From Periconia sp. R9002 (Eukaryota > Ascomycota > Dothideomycetes > Pleosporales > Periconiaceae): a stretch of 64,000 nt of DNA. Both the position numbers and the translations under genes were made by a program. The DNA is taken from assembly GCA_023627715.1 (NCBI GenBank), contig JAMAHW010000003.1, forward strand, positions 800,852 to 864,851, written 5' to 3'. Positions within the stretch are counted from its first letter, which is position 1; each line of letters opens with the position of its first letter. This document shows, one piece after another, positions 32,271-43,460 of this stretch. The notes beneath the pieces are model-generated. The model was not told the origin of the DNA. It made no database searches and was given only the letters and a program-made list of their open reading frames with translations.

Positions 32271-33239
32271 TCATGCCTTGCCCTCATAGTCCTTTTTCCA
32301 GATATCCTTGAAACCCTCCTTGTCAATCGCAAATTCTTCAAGGAACTCCCTCTCCAAATCGTGCGTCCTACGTCCGAGCAACACTAGACTGTGTAATGGC
32401 GCCCCGAGGTCAGCGTCACAAAGTTGGCCCAGTGTCCCCGCCACAATCTTCTGATCCTCACTTCCGACCCTTGCAACGCCCACAGCCAGGCTATCCCTCG
32501 TGTAAACACCCTGCTTCTTAACGTCCTCAATCTCCAGCATTTGCTGCGCGCATTGTGCAACCGTCATGTACCGCGGTGGCTCGTAGATCTTACGGCCTCG
32601 TGCCATGTTCTCCAACGACTGCTCCTTTACCTTGATGTCAAGCAGTACAAGGGTGTGTAGACCAATTGAGGCGTTCTCTTGGATACGGTCGTAGAAGGAG
32701 GCAGGCTTCCAGTTATCGAGGAAGAAGACCATTGACACGGTTTGTCCGAAATTGTAAAGCTGTAGACCGGTGGTACCGATCGAGGTCAAGATACTGGCAT
32801 TGGGTATGGAGCGGGTAGGGATGGAAAGCTCGCGAGCGCGGAGGACGAGGTCGGTGTGTGTGGTAGCTCTGTTTCGAGATTAGAATTGTCACACCGCAAT
32901 GAAGGCTGGGGTGAGCGCACCCAAACGGATCTCCAACAACAAGGAAAGCGACGTCTACTTTGTCGGCATCCTTGAGGATATCGTCGCTGGCGGATTCGAC
33001 TGTTTCACGATCGGCAATTATGACTTCTCGCCCATAGAAAGCTTCCTACTGCCGTGAAAATTAGCCACTACCATTGCTCTCCTATTAGAGTGTACAGCAC
33101 TCACAAGCACTTCCTTGTCAACGAGCAGCACAGCTGTGTATGCTTCCAAGTACACACGCTCAGCCCTCTTCACAATTTCCAATCCTTTCACAGTAATATC
33201 CTTCTCGTCGGCGAGACCTAGACCCACGAGGTATAGCAT
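32271..33239 (-). CDS. DPH5: Diphthine methyl ester synthase
   Basis: Three exons: 33239-33105, 33045-32921 and 32868-32271; 285 residues, the standard length. [21 protein letters not shown] opens the tetrapyrrole-methylase fold; [20 protein letters not shown] (restored by the second splice) forms the SAM-binding loop region; [14 protein letters not shown] and [17 protein letters not shown] are family-typical. The enzyme methylates the modified histidine of elongation factor 2 several times, using SAM, in diphthamide synthesis in the cytosol. It diverges from SPT3 across an 887-bp gap. Confidence 0.95.
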
Positions 33240-34126
33240 GGTGACTCTGCAAGTGTTCGTTTTTTTGCGCTGGTGAATGTATTGTTTGAGAAGGGAAGGT
33301 TTTTGGCGGGGCCTGTGAATTGACTTGGACTTTTTTTGGTGGGGGTGGGGTCAACTGATTGGTCAGTGCTGATCTCGACCTTAGTTAACTATCGTGTGCA
33401 CCAAATGATAGGACCTTTCCGATTAAGATGGCTACAATGATGCTTATGACAACGCTTGTTTGCCATTTGGTAAATGAGCCAACCACCCAACCAGACGAGG
33501 TTAGATCACGAACCAGATATGGATTTTACATCGCGAGCACATTCTGATATTTCAAGCCCCCTGTTTTCTCGACTAAATTGTGTATAGAGATAAGGCATAG
33601 ATCCGCGTTTTCGTGCTATTTACAATGTATAAACGGATTGATATATCAATCCATGACATGCGTGATGTGTATGCTCAAAGCCTACCTACATATGGTGTTT
33701 CATAAGAATCAATAAGGAGAACCATACCCCAGATCGTCGCTTGATCCTGTAACCGTGCTACTACATTTGAAGAGCGGGTACCGGCGTGAATAGATTAGAT
33801 AACTTTCAGATCCTTCTCACAGTATGAAGAATAGGACTCGGATCATCGACAGGGGCGCTTTTGTTAACATTTGTCCCAAACACGTGTGTGAACCGTAGGG
33901 CTGAGCCAATCCGTTCCTGGCTAGCGCGTTGGAGCGCTTCTCAAACCACTTTCGAACAGCCCCAACGCGCTATCGCGAGGCCGGCAACTCTCACCTTCAA
34001 CATCCGCACCATCCCTTTGAACCACGCACTACGACGATCGCACAGCCCAGGGACTTTGATGAGACTATATTAAGAGGTCCTGAGAGTTGATTTTCGGAAA
34101 AGAGCTATTGTTTGCAGGTGGGCAAG
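33240..34126. promoter_or_regulatory. Divergent intergenic region DPH5 / SPT3
   Basis: Shared upstream region of two housekeeping genes. A purine-pyrimidine stretch (TGGTGGGGGTGGGG near 33338) sits just upstream of DPH5. No RNA gene seen. Confidence 0.4.
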
Positions 34127-35607
34127 ATGTCAGAAAAGGATAAGAATGCAAAGTATCGGACCGAAATCCAACAGGTAAGTTCATCTCTGAGTATTCCCGC
34201 CTTTCTTGATGGCGTCTTCACTTTTTTTGTGGGAGATTCATATACTTCCACGCATGGGAAGTCTTTCTATATGCATGTTTGAAGGCTCCAGTTGCGCAGA
34301 CGATGTCAACGAGCTGTGCAGAGACATATATGATTTGTCTATATGCTCTCACTTCCGCCACTCGGATCATGGACGCGCAGATTCGCAATGATTCTTTTAC
34401 CTTTCTTGCGAGTCTGTTTCCACCTTCACCTAGCGTCCTGTATAAATTCACCTATCCGTCGTTCTTGTATAAAAGCTTTCCCAAGCCCGCAAATACCGTG
34501 GTCTGCTTTTCACACAGGATTGATTGTTCTATTGTACTGAGCGTACATCATTTTACGAACCATGCCCAGAGAACCTATATTTGTCACAGAAGAGCATACG
34601 CTAACTGATGTCATCAAGATGATGTTCGTGTCCGGTGAGACCGGAGACCCATCATCAGAAACCACAACTTTGATCGAGCAGATCGTCCAAGACCAAGTTC
34701 AGCACATGCTTCGCGAATGCACCAATCTAGCTACACGCCGTGGCTCCAAGTCAATCAGTACAGATGACCTGTTCATGCTGATTCGGCATGATCGCGCCAA
34801 AATCTCACGTCTCCGCCACTTCCTCCAGTGGAAGGATGTCCGTCGCTCTGTTAAAGACAGCGACGACAAAGGTGGTGATGCTGGAGCGGATGTCGGTGCA
34901 GATCCAGACCTTTTGCCTGGTGCCGGAGCAGGACCTGGAGCACCTGGAGGAGGTATGGACGCGGGCAAGAAGGCCAAGCGAGCAAAAGTCGACCTCGTTT
35001 GGGACGTGCAATCTTTCTTCGGCGAAAATCCACCCTTGATGGATGATGTTGAAGATGAGGAAGAGGAGGAGATGACCTACGCAACGCTTCTCCGTCTCAA
35101 AAATGCAGACGAGCGTACGAAGAACATGACACGTGAGGAATACGTCCACTGGTCCGACTGCCGTCAAGCTTCCTTCACATACCGCAAGGGCAAGCGCTTC
35201 AAAGAGTGGGCAGGTTTCGGTCTCATCACGGATTCCAAGCCCTCCGATGATATCATCGATATTCTCGGTTTCTTAACCTTCGAGATCGTGCAGACATTGA
35301 CCGAGGAGGCGCTCAAGGTCAAACAGGCCGAGGATTTGTGGAAGAAGAGCAACGGCGGCGGAGGCAAGGAGGAGAAGAACTTGAAGCGAAAGCGCGAGAG
35401 GTGCTTGTTCGATCCTCCTGAGGAAGCGAGGGAGCCCGTTCAAACTGCACATGTGCAGGAGGCATATCGTCGTTTGCAAAAGGGCAACAACAAGAGCAAG
35501 GCGATGCTAAACTTCACGCGCAATGTGCACCGCTCGGCTCTGAAACTTGTAAGTCTACCAATGCTCTTGAGGTATGCGTCAGGTGCACTAATAACTTGTA
35601 GATTTGA
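34127..35607 (+). CDS. SPT3: SAGA complex subunit Spt3
   Basis: Three exons: 34127-34174, 34619-35548 and 35602-35607; 327 residues. The first exon encodes [16 protein letters not shown] and splices in phase 0 over an unusually long 444-nt intron (branch CTAAC at 34610) to [16 protein letters not shown]. The last coding exon is only ATT plus the stop, after an intron with a CACTAATAAC branch site. Residues 12-100 form the first histone-fold ([45 protein letters not shown]); a second follows the acidic linker ([38 protein letters not shown]). Spt3 helps SAGA deliver TBP to promoters in the nucleus. The open frame also runs on through the last intron to 35878, but that extension lacks family similarity. 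Confidence 0.93.
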
Positions 35608-36006
35608 GTTTCATCCGTTACATGAAGACGATTATGATGGGCGTTACGGTTCTTTCGATACCCTTGAAGCAATATGCGGTCAAGCTTTGCGATTCAATGC
35701 TTCTACTCTCTTAGCAATACAGGCAATCGAATCCTGTCCAGGTAGACATCACATCAAATGGAACAGATTGGTTTGCGACCACTCATTTTCTATCTCAATG
35801 CATCCTTTTTATCCTCATGTTATGGACATTATGCACCAAGATCAGAAGGGCAGCCATGACAGCCGAGCATGCTTGTAGAGGAAAGAAACTCTTTTGCAAA
35901 TACCCTGACGTACATGAAAACGTGACCGCATATGCCCCATTGAAGAAAGGAGATAGACGCCTCCTTTGCCTGTGAAAAGACCCACGCCAATATTCATGCC
36001 ACCAGT
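35608..36006. other. Convergent 3' region SPT3 / RPL19
   Basis: Tail-to-tail intergenic region; no element recognised. Confidence 0.4.
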
Positions 36007-36943
36007 TTACTCGTCGCCACCCAACAACTCGGCCCTCTTGGCCTCCGCGCGCTGCAACTTCCTCTCCCTTGCAGCCTTGGTCTTCGCACGCTTGGCGTCC
36101 ATCTCCTCCTTGATGTGCCTCTCACGGGCCTTCTCGGCCTTGGCCTTGTGAATCTGTCACAGGTGTCAGTTTTGCCGACTTTGAGCGGGTTGACATGTCA
36201 TGATGTCAGATGGTACAACGTACGTGTTCAACGAGAGCACGCTTGTGCTTGAAGGTGTTACCCTTGGAGAGGTGGTAGAGCTCGTGGTAGAGGTGCTTGT
36301 CGATCTTGCCAGCGGCACGGTACTTGACGAGAAGACGGCGGAGGACTCGGAGGCGGCGCATCCAGAGGATTTGGCTATTCACCCAGATCAGCAACCAAAC
36401 CTGGCAAAAACACAATCACCCGCTTTTCATTCTGGAGTCTCCTGAATCGCGTAGAGTGTTGGTGTGATATAGGCTGCATACCTGGGCATACGAGCATCCT
36501 TGGTACCCTTCCTCTTACCGAAACCACGGTGGCGACCAATTCGGCGGGCGGCAGTCAGGGCTCGGGCACGGGCACGGGAGTGTGTGGTAACCGGCTTGCG
36601 GATGATGAGACCATCGCTGACGAGCTTGCGGATAGTCTGACGGGAGTTGGCGTTGGAGATTTCGTTGACCTCGTTGGGGTCGAGCCAGATCTTGCGCTTT
36701 CCGCAGCCGACAACGGACGCCGCAAGGCGCTTCTGCGTGCGGAGATTGACCCTGTTAGACATTGAGCGTCAGTTCAGTATCCAAAATGTGGTTTGTGGGC
36801 CAGGAGGAAGGGCGTGGGCAAAGAGGGGTTGTCGCCACATCCGAAGCGCTCATCTCGGAGTACGACAAGGCGGGCGGTGTGTAGACGTTCGGGATTGTGT
36901 TGTTGGCGATAGAGGAGAGCAGCGAGAGCCATGGTCCTTACAT
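36007..36943 (-). CDS. RPL19: 60S ribosomal protein L19 (eL19)
   Basis: Four coding exons: 36943-36942 (only AT), 36751-36482, 36374-36224 and 36153-36007; 189 residues, identical in length to yeast Rpl19. The start codon is split: AT before GTAAGG and G after CTAACAG, giving [20 protein letters not shown]. An in-frame ATG at 36762 lies inside the intron and would give an unusual MSNRVNL start. Later splices restore [19 protein letters not shown] and [15 protein letters not shown]. The protein is highly basic with a long C-terminal helix and forms part of the large subunit near an inter-subunit bridge. Confidence 0.94.
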
Positions 36944-37888
36944 TTTGATGGATTGATGTGTCGGCGACGGTCGATGGGTGTTGAAGAGTTACGTTCGCGA
37001 AATATCGAGGTGGTTCTCGCTTGAGGTGTGTGTTGCCAAGATGGGCTAACCCTCAAGTAGTCTAGCTGACTTCTGCTGATCCGTAACACTGCTGTCACGA
37101 GCTCCAGGATTGCAGCATTACGACCTTAACGACGATCGAGCAAAATCTCAGATACCTAGGTACACCGATGGAGAACGAGGCTTTTAAATGGTCAAATAAT
37201 GTGTTTCCATCAACCCTCGTTGCGCAATCATGCTGCTAAGGCCTTAGTACCGAATACCCAATTCATGTTCCCTCCGCGGGATACCAGACACCACGAGACA
37301 TTGTGTGTCTCCCTTCGATTGCGTGATATGCTGCACCAACGAAGTCTGACTCCATTCCCTTCCCTACTGTACATCGTGGTTGGTATGATACGCACGAATG
37401 ATAGGTGCAACACTCACTGTGAGTCATTATCGATAACAATCCCGGTTTATTAGTCTGTTCAAAAATTACACTAAACTTCGATCCGATTGTAATGTGTCAA
37501 TACTGCCAATACAAATCTCTATCAAAAATTTCATGTTTCCTACGGCCTAATTATAGGATCAAATTAACAGAACGCGATTGTAATCACCTCTTTTCCGACA
37601 TTATATACAAATCGGCCGCACTAGATGTATCATCATTCCGTAGGTAAGCAATCTATCTGGAGGGGGCATACTCGGTGAACAACTTTCTAAAAGCAACTTT
37701 GTGAATGACTTGGAAAGTCTACATACAATAGACGATATGAACTCAAAAATAGGTGATATCGCGTTGTGAGCGCGCGAAAACTAAGGATGCTGATAGAAAC
37801 TCACCGTAATCGCAAATTCCCTAAGAGCCATCTCCAATAAAACGCCTATTACCAACACCTGACTGTGTAAATGGTCTTAGATTTAACT
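36944..37888. other. RPL19 upstream region, otherwise nothing recognised
   Basis: Holds the RPL19 promoter and 5' leader. No gene or repeat is supported in the remaining part. Confidence 0.4.
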
Positions 37889-38602
37889 TCACCACTCATC
37901 GCCCGGCATCTTTTTCCGATGCAAATGCCTTACATACGTATCTACCCCTTTTCTAGCAAGCTCAATGCCAATGATCTCTGCAGCTGCCACACTCCTGTGC
38001 GTGCCAGCTACGCAACAAACCTCTATCAAAGCCGTGTCGTGGCCCCGCAAGAGGTGGCTTAGAGTTTGGTCGATGGCGAATTTACTGTCAGATAACCGTC
38101 TCGTCAGCAATCTTCCGACGTCTAAAAAACCAGTCTATTAGAAATGGAAGGAAATGAAAACCACTCACATAGCGCCCCTAGCCTCCTTAACCCCCTTCAC
38201 GAAATCCTGCACTCCATCACTAATCCCACTAAACCTCTCGCAAACCTCGGGGGACGGAGGCCTCCACTTCATCCCTTCAACGGTCAGCAGCGGCTTCAAT
38301 TTCCCCATCCTTGAACCAACGACACGATCCCGCTCGGTCTTGCTGCGTCGAATCATCGACTGCGAGTATGTGTTGATGTAGACGGTTTTCGGCTTGGGGA
38401 AGAAGGGCGGTCGCTCTGGATCGTGCTCTGCATGGTTGTGGCGGACGGTGTCATGACCTGGAGGTGGAGACCTGGGGTTTTCCATTTCCTCTGCCGCGGG
38501 TTTAGCCGATGCTTTTGGAGGTTTTGGGGGAAGGCGTGGGGCGAGATTGTTCCAAACAGGCATGACGCGAGGAGCACAAACGGGAAAGGGGAGGGGAAAC
38601 AT
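37889..38602 (-). CDS. RapZ C-terminal-domain-like protein, uncharacterised
   Basis: Two exons: 38602-38169 and 38111-37889; the acceptor at 38112 keeps phase 2 (an AG a few bases earlier does not); 218 residues. The first half is Pro-rich and disordered (PRLPPKPPKASAKP), then MGKLKPLLTVEGMKWRPP. The C-terminal 75 residues contain LIEVCCVAGTHRSVAAAEII followed by VDTYVRHLHRKK. A run of hydrophobic residues, then C-x2-G-x-HRSVA-x-AE and a later R/H-x-H-R is the pattern of the RapZ C-terminal domain, known in bacteria for sensing glucosamine-6-phosphate. Fungal proteins with this domain exist but their role is unknown. Start codon choice at 38602 is moderately secure. Confidence 0.65.
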
Positions 38603-39223
38603 AGCTGGCGGTGATGACTGAAAAGAATATGTGATATGTTGATGGATATATAACGAAGAGTTTAAATATTCAGGGACTGCAAATGACAGATCCTCACGCA
38701 AACATATCTCCTCAAGATCCGTCACAATGTAGATTTCATAAGTTGTGAATAATTCATCAGTGATTTGTCCCTTTGAGTGTGATTTGTGCGCTCAAAAGGC
38801 AGTGTGAAGGGGGAGCAACATTTTGAACGAGACTTTCCGATTCTGCCAACGAACAGAAGAGTCAGATCGTAGATTTGAACCAAGATCTGGAAAAAAGACC
38901 GTCCTTCCCATGCGTTCTTGAAAGGTATATCCTATAATTGAAGATGGATTTGCGATGACGGATGACCGGATTTTATACCCACCAGTGAGAATAGTTACAG
39001 CTATTTCCATCATCTCAGATTTCATGGCAGTTCCTATCAACTCTCATATTCCATGATTCAACCGAGTTAAATAGGTGAATAGCCAAATCATGTGATCGTA
39101 CACAGCCAGCGGAGCATCATTATTTTGCACTACTCATCCTTTGAGAGCTCCTGCTCTTCCGCTAGCTCGGTCGTAAGAAAACTCTCGTTTTACCTCCCAT
39201 CACAGCTTAGGGGTTGAGATTCG
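38603..39223. other. Intergenic, nothing recognised
   Basis: Upstream region of the RapZ-C-like gene and 3' region of the oxygenase gene; no element recognised. Confidence 0.4.
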
Positions 39224-40534
39224 TTAAAGCAACCCGTTCTTATCTACCTTTCCAGTTTCTGCCAGCTTCAAACGCACCTCCCGCCACTAGTTAACGTGTT
39301 AGCTATATCACATAGTCTTTGAATTTCCGCGATTTCGAACAATGATCCAGCCATGATTGATCATGACATGGGATGCATTGGAAGTTGCAGGCTTTATTAG
39401 GGAGGTTTTTCTTACCTTTCCGCACGAGATTGGTTCGTAAAGAGGCGGGTGGTCAGCATCCACACACGTGGGCACTACTTCGCAAATATGATCCGGATTG
39501 AATCCTAAGAAGAAGGGCATCGCATACCGCGATGTTTTCTGTCGGTTGTACACACGGTGCACTGTTGATTTGAACTTGTTGTTTGACAGTCGCTGTAAGA
39601 AATCCCCAATGTTGACGACCAGGGTGCCTTCAATAGGCCGAGCATCTAGCCACTCGTCGGCGGCGGACAAAACCTGCAGTCCACCAGACATATCCTGCCA
39701 AAGCAGCGTCACGCATTGGATGTCTGTATGCGAACCGATTCCAACGTCTACGTCGGGGCCGTTCCCTGGTATCTCATCCGTTCCAGGATAATGAATGTGC
39801 ACTGCGTCTGCACCTGGGTGGGTGACGATGGAATCAAAGTAGTCTTCAGGCAGGCTAAGGGCGAGAGCAAACAACCGAATGATTTTGCGTGCTAACATCA
39901 AGCGTTCTTGGTAGAACTCGGTCAAGACGGGGCGAAAATTGGGGAGGTGGCTTGTACCGTCCCATACAAAGTCTGTTGCGGCGAAAGTCGAGTTGACGTC
40001 TTCGGAGGTTTTGCCTGCATGTAGTGGATCGATGCGAGCATCATATCGCATTGAGAATGTTTCTTTCTTATCTGACAGGGGACTATAGTGAGTAAAACGT
40101 TGTGCGCACATGTCAAATTCCGTCCATTATTGGAACGTAGTATCTCTCGGTACCGAAAACGTACCTCTGGTTTCCGTGTTGTTGACCTGCGTGCTCCCAA
40201 CACCATGGTAACCGCAAGACTTTCCTGATCGTGCAAATCCCACCCGGTCCTTTTCAGCCGCCGACTGCTTGAAGAAGCCTTTGACCTGTTCAAGGGCGCT
40301 TTGTATCAATGATTCGGGGATGCCGTGGTTCGAAACGTAAAAAAACCCAGTTTTTTCTGCTGCTACTCTCATCTTCTCGGCAAGGGCCTTTCTTGCGTTC
40401 TCGTCACCATCAATGGTGCTGAGGTCAATGATGGGCATCTCGCTCTCGGTCGGCTTGCGTAGCGGGGCAGCGCGCACTCGACGAGTCACAGGCCCAGTTG
40501 GAGTGAGAAGTTCGAGAGTTGTGAATGAAGCCAT
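39224..40534 (-). CDS. 2-oxoglutarate/Fe(II)-dependent oxygenase (isopenicillin-N-synthase-like)
   Basis: Three exons: 40534-40165, 40071-39416 and 39286-39224; 362 residues. The joins read NNTETRDKKETFSMRYDARI and YEPISCGKWREVRLKL. The N-terminal DIOX_N region is present (MPIIDLSTI, AEKTGFFYVSNHGI, CGYHGV). The double-stranded beta-helix carries the iron triad His238, Asp240 (SHTDIQCVTLL) and His295 (STVHRVYN), and Arg305 (SRYAMPFF) for 2-oxoglutarate. The short last exon completes the C-terminal helix. It is divergent to the NCS1 permease. Fungal thymine-7-hydroxylase belongs to this family, and the permease neighbour makes a pyrimidine-type substrate attractive, but this is inference; other small-molecule hydroxylations are equally allowed. 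Confidence 0.87.
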
Positions 40535-41135
40535 CTTCACCAAGTCTATCGTGAACAGTCTGAGTGAAGCTGCAGATTCAAAGTTTAGCTGGTATTAGAC
40601 GGTTTGGTGACAGTAAATGGGCGACAGGAAAGAAGATAGTCCCTTTTATGCGTGCTCCTGGGACTCGGTACTTAAATTGGAAAACGCAGAAACCGAGAAA
40701 CTAGGGGGATTGTGATGCCTTTTCTTTAGGTTGCATGATTTGTTTTCACATAGGAATCGACCTATGCGACAGGAAGACATTCGTTATCGGCGACCGGCGG
40801 AGATGTCTCAAGCTATACCTATTAATTCGTCTCTACCGGCGACCGTCGGAGACCAGCGGAGACCGTTGAAAACCGCCGGAGGTCAACCCTGCACCACGAC
40901 CCTGGTACCCCATGCAAGAATTTGCGATAGCCTGGAGAAGTGGATACTCTGAAGACCGTTATCAAGGGGAAATACTCATTAGCTCCCCTAATTCGGGACC
41001 AATCTACGCCCAAGTCCATGGTTGGAGAATGTCTTGATAACACAAGTGGGACTCTATAAACGACCATGCAGTCTCTGTCCGTGTTAAACTTGGAGCTTTT
41101 TGTTCCAACGACTTGGACTTCACTGGGTAACGAAG
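40535..41135. promoter_or_regulatory. Bidirectional promoter with three CCG-N-CGG sites
   Basis: The 601-bp gap between the divergent oxygenase and permease genes contains CCGGCGG (40794-40800), CCGTCGG (40843-40849) and CCGCCGG (40873-40879), each CCG-N-CGG and each followed by AG/AGG. Zn2Cys6 regulators bind paired CGG triplets, and a Zn2Cys6 gene lies just beyond the permease. The sites sit in imperfect direct repeats (GGCGACCG and GGAGACC elements). Confidence 0.6.
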
Positions 41136-43169
41136 ATGGCCACCTTTCTCTCCAAACTTGATGACCGCTTGGTTGTCAAGAAGATCACTGCCGACGGCTC
41201 TGAACGACCTGCAAGTTTCCTCGACAACGACTCCATCCGGCCTACGCCCATCAAAGACCGTACATGGACACGGTTCACCTATACGGCATTCTGGTTTGCT
41301 GCCACCGCCAATGTGAGCAATCTGTATGCAGCTTCGACGGGCATGTCCGCTGGCCTAAGTATGTGGGAGGCCCTTGCCTGCCAGCTTTTTGGCCAGCTCC
41401 TTGCTGGATTTTTGATGGCGCTCAACGGTCGCGCTGGAGCGATGTATCGCATTCCTTTTCCTGTAGCGTGTCGTGCGAGCTTTGGAACATGGGGAGCACT
41501 GTGGCCCACGTTTAACCGTGCTGTCATGTCCATCGTCTGGAACGGGGTTACCTCTGTGCAAGGTGCTCAGAGTCTCTAGTAAGTGACCATTCTTGGCTGG
41601 GAAAAGAACTTCCCGCGTCATAAAAGAGTTTTTAGCTGACATTCCGATCTCAGCGTCTTCCTCCATGCAATCTTCCCATCCATCACCAAGATCCCTGATA
41701 TCATGGGGCCCAAATCGGCGCTCAACTCGGCTCAAATGATGTGCTTCTTCATCTACTGGTATGTCATACAACCAGCGTGTGGCGCATCTACAATTCTAAA
41801 AGGAAAAGGTCTAACTTTCACAACAGGTTAATCAACTGTGCTTTCCTCTTCGTTCCTGTCCCGCGCATGAAGAATTTGGTTCACATCAAAGTCGTCGTCT
41901 ACTACACAGCCACCGTCGCTTTCATGGCCTGGGCCCTGACCTTGTCTGGAAACCCAAGCAGCACACTAAATCAGCCGTCTGCTATTAAAGGGTCGGAAAA
42001 ATCTTGGATGGTTGCCAAGTTTCTGTTCCTCGGCGTAGCCAGTTGCGGTACCTTCATCTCCAATGCGTCTGACCTACAGCGTTACGCGCGCAGGCCCAAC
42101 GATGTTGTTCTCGGACAAGTAGCCAGTTTTCCGCTTTCCAACATGTTGGTGGGAGTGTTTGGAAATGTGATTGCTGCTTCCAGTAGATCAATCTTTGGAA
42201 AAGTCAGTCTCCAGCTCTCTTAACCATTGAAACTTCCTCGACTGACTTTGTTCTTTTTTAGCTCGTATGGAACCCGCTGACGATGCTTGACATGCTTATG
42301 GAGGGCGAACGTTACACCCCTGCCAATCGTGCTGGTTGCGCTTTAATCTCGTTCGCCTACGTCTACTCTACCGTCTTCTCTGCCATTTTTGAGAACTCAA
42401 TCCCGTAAGTCTCAACTGTAACATCTCCGGTGATCAAGATTGCCCAACTCTGTACTAATCAATTATATTCACAGAGCTGGAAACGACATCGCTGCTCTTT
42501 TGCCCAGATACATTACAGTCAAGCGCGGATTTTTCATTTGTGCAGGTAAGGCAATCTGAAGACACTCTCGTCAGCTCTATGCCATGTACGCAGGTCAAAA
42601 CTAATGCTCGTACAGTGATCTCGTACGCTATATGCCCGTGGTACCTTCTATCATCTGCCGCCGTGTTTATAAATTTCCTGGGCTCTTACCAGATCTTCCT
42701 AAGCACCATCACTGGCATTCTGATATGTGATTACTACCTGCTGCGCCGCGGTTTCCTCGACATCCCTGCCCTATACAGCGCCCATCGGGACTCACACTAC
42801 CATTTCTTCCGCGGCTTTAATATGAGGGCCTTCGCCGTCTATATTTTTGCCGTTGCACCAAATTTCTATGGGTTCTTGAACCAATTGGGCGTGGTTGCGC
42901 CCTTGGGGATTCAGAGATTCTACTATGTTGCTTATCCCACTGGCCTGTTCCTAGCGTTCGGAGCGTTCTACGTTGTGAACCTGGTTTTCCCTTCGCAGCT
43001 TATTTCAAAGGCTCATGGGTGGATGGAACCAAAAGATCCTGGTGCCGAAGCCTATTATGACGGTACGGCAGTTGAAATGGTGGTGGAATCGGTTGAAGCA
43101 ACACCACAAAACTCTGACACTGGGGCTTTGGATAAGAATAGAGCTGTTTCCGACGTAGAGAAGGTTTAG
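41136..43169 (+). CDS. NCS1-family permease (uracil/allantoin/nucleobase type)
   Basis: Six exons: 41136-41578, 41654-41758, 41827-42202, 42262-42404, 42475-42545 and 42616-43169; all phases agree; 563 residues. An upstream in-frame ATG at 41100 would add 12 residues. Family signatures: LSKLDDRLVVKK N-terminus, WTRFTYTAFWFAATANVSNL (helix 1), GLSMWEALACQLFGQ, GRAGAMYRIPFPVACRASFG, WNGVTSVQGAQ, then NASDLQRYARRP and NDIAALLPRYITVKRGFF. About twelve membrane helices are expected at the plasma membrane. NCS1 carriers of fungi import uracil, allantoin, uridine, cytosine or related compounds with protons; the exact substrate cannot be read here. It lies next to a 2-oxoglutarate oxygenase and a Zn2Cys6 regulator. 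Confidence 0.9.
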
Positions 43170-43460
43170 AAATATACAGTAATTAATTGTTCAAACTAAT
43201 GAGTCGACCATCATTTGTCATTTTGGTCAGCCTATTTATCAGTTTGATTCGTGTACAGACTGGCTTAGTGGCATGTATCTATGGTATTCTGAATGATTAT
43301 ATTCAGCCTGCAAACTCCTAAATGTGATTCGCAGCCCAATGAACATAACATGAGCAATAAATATTTGATAACAACGGTCCCAAAGCACAGCAGTGTTATC
43401 CATTGAGCTCAACACGATTCCTTTCCTAAATCATGCTGATGAGCCGCCATCTACAGTGCG

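Noticed and set aside
35549..35878. Extended C-terminus of SPT3
   Set aside because: A good GTAAGT donor and a CACTAATAAC branch site with TTGTAG acceptor indicate an intron; the extension has no family similarity.
36529..37024. Plus-strand ORFs opposite RPL19
   Set aside because: The minus-strand L19 gene fully explains the region.
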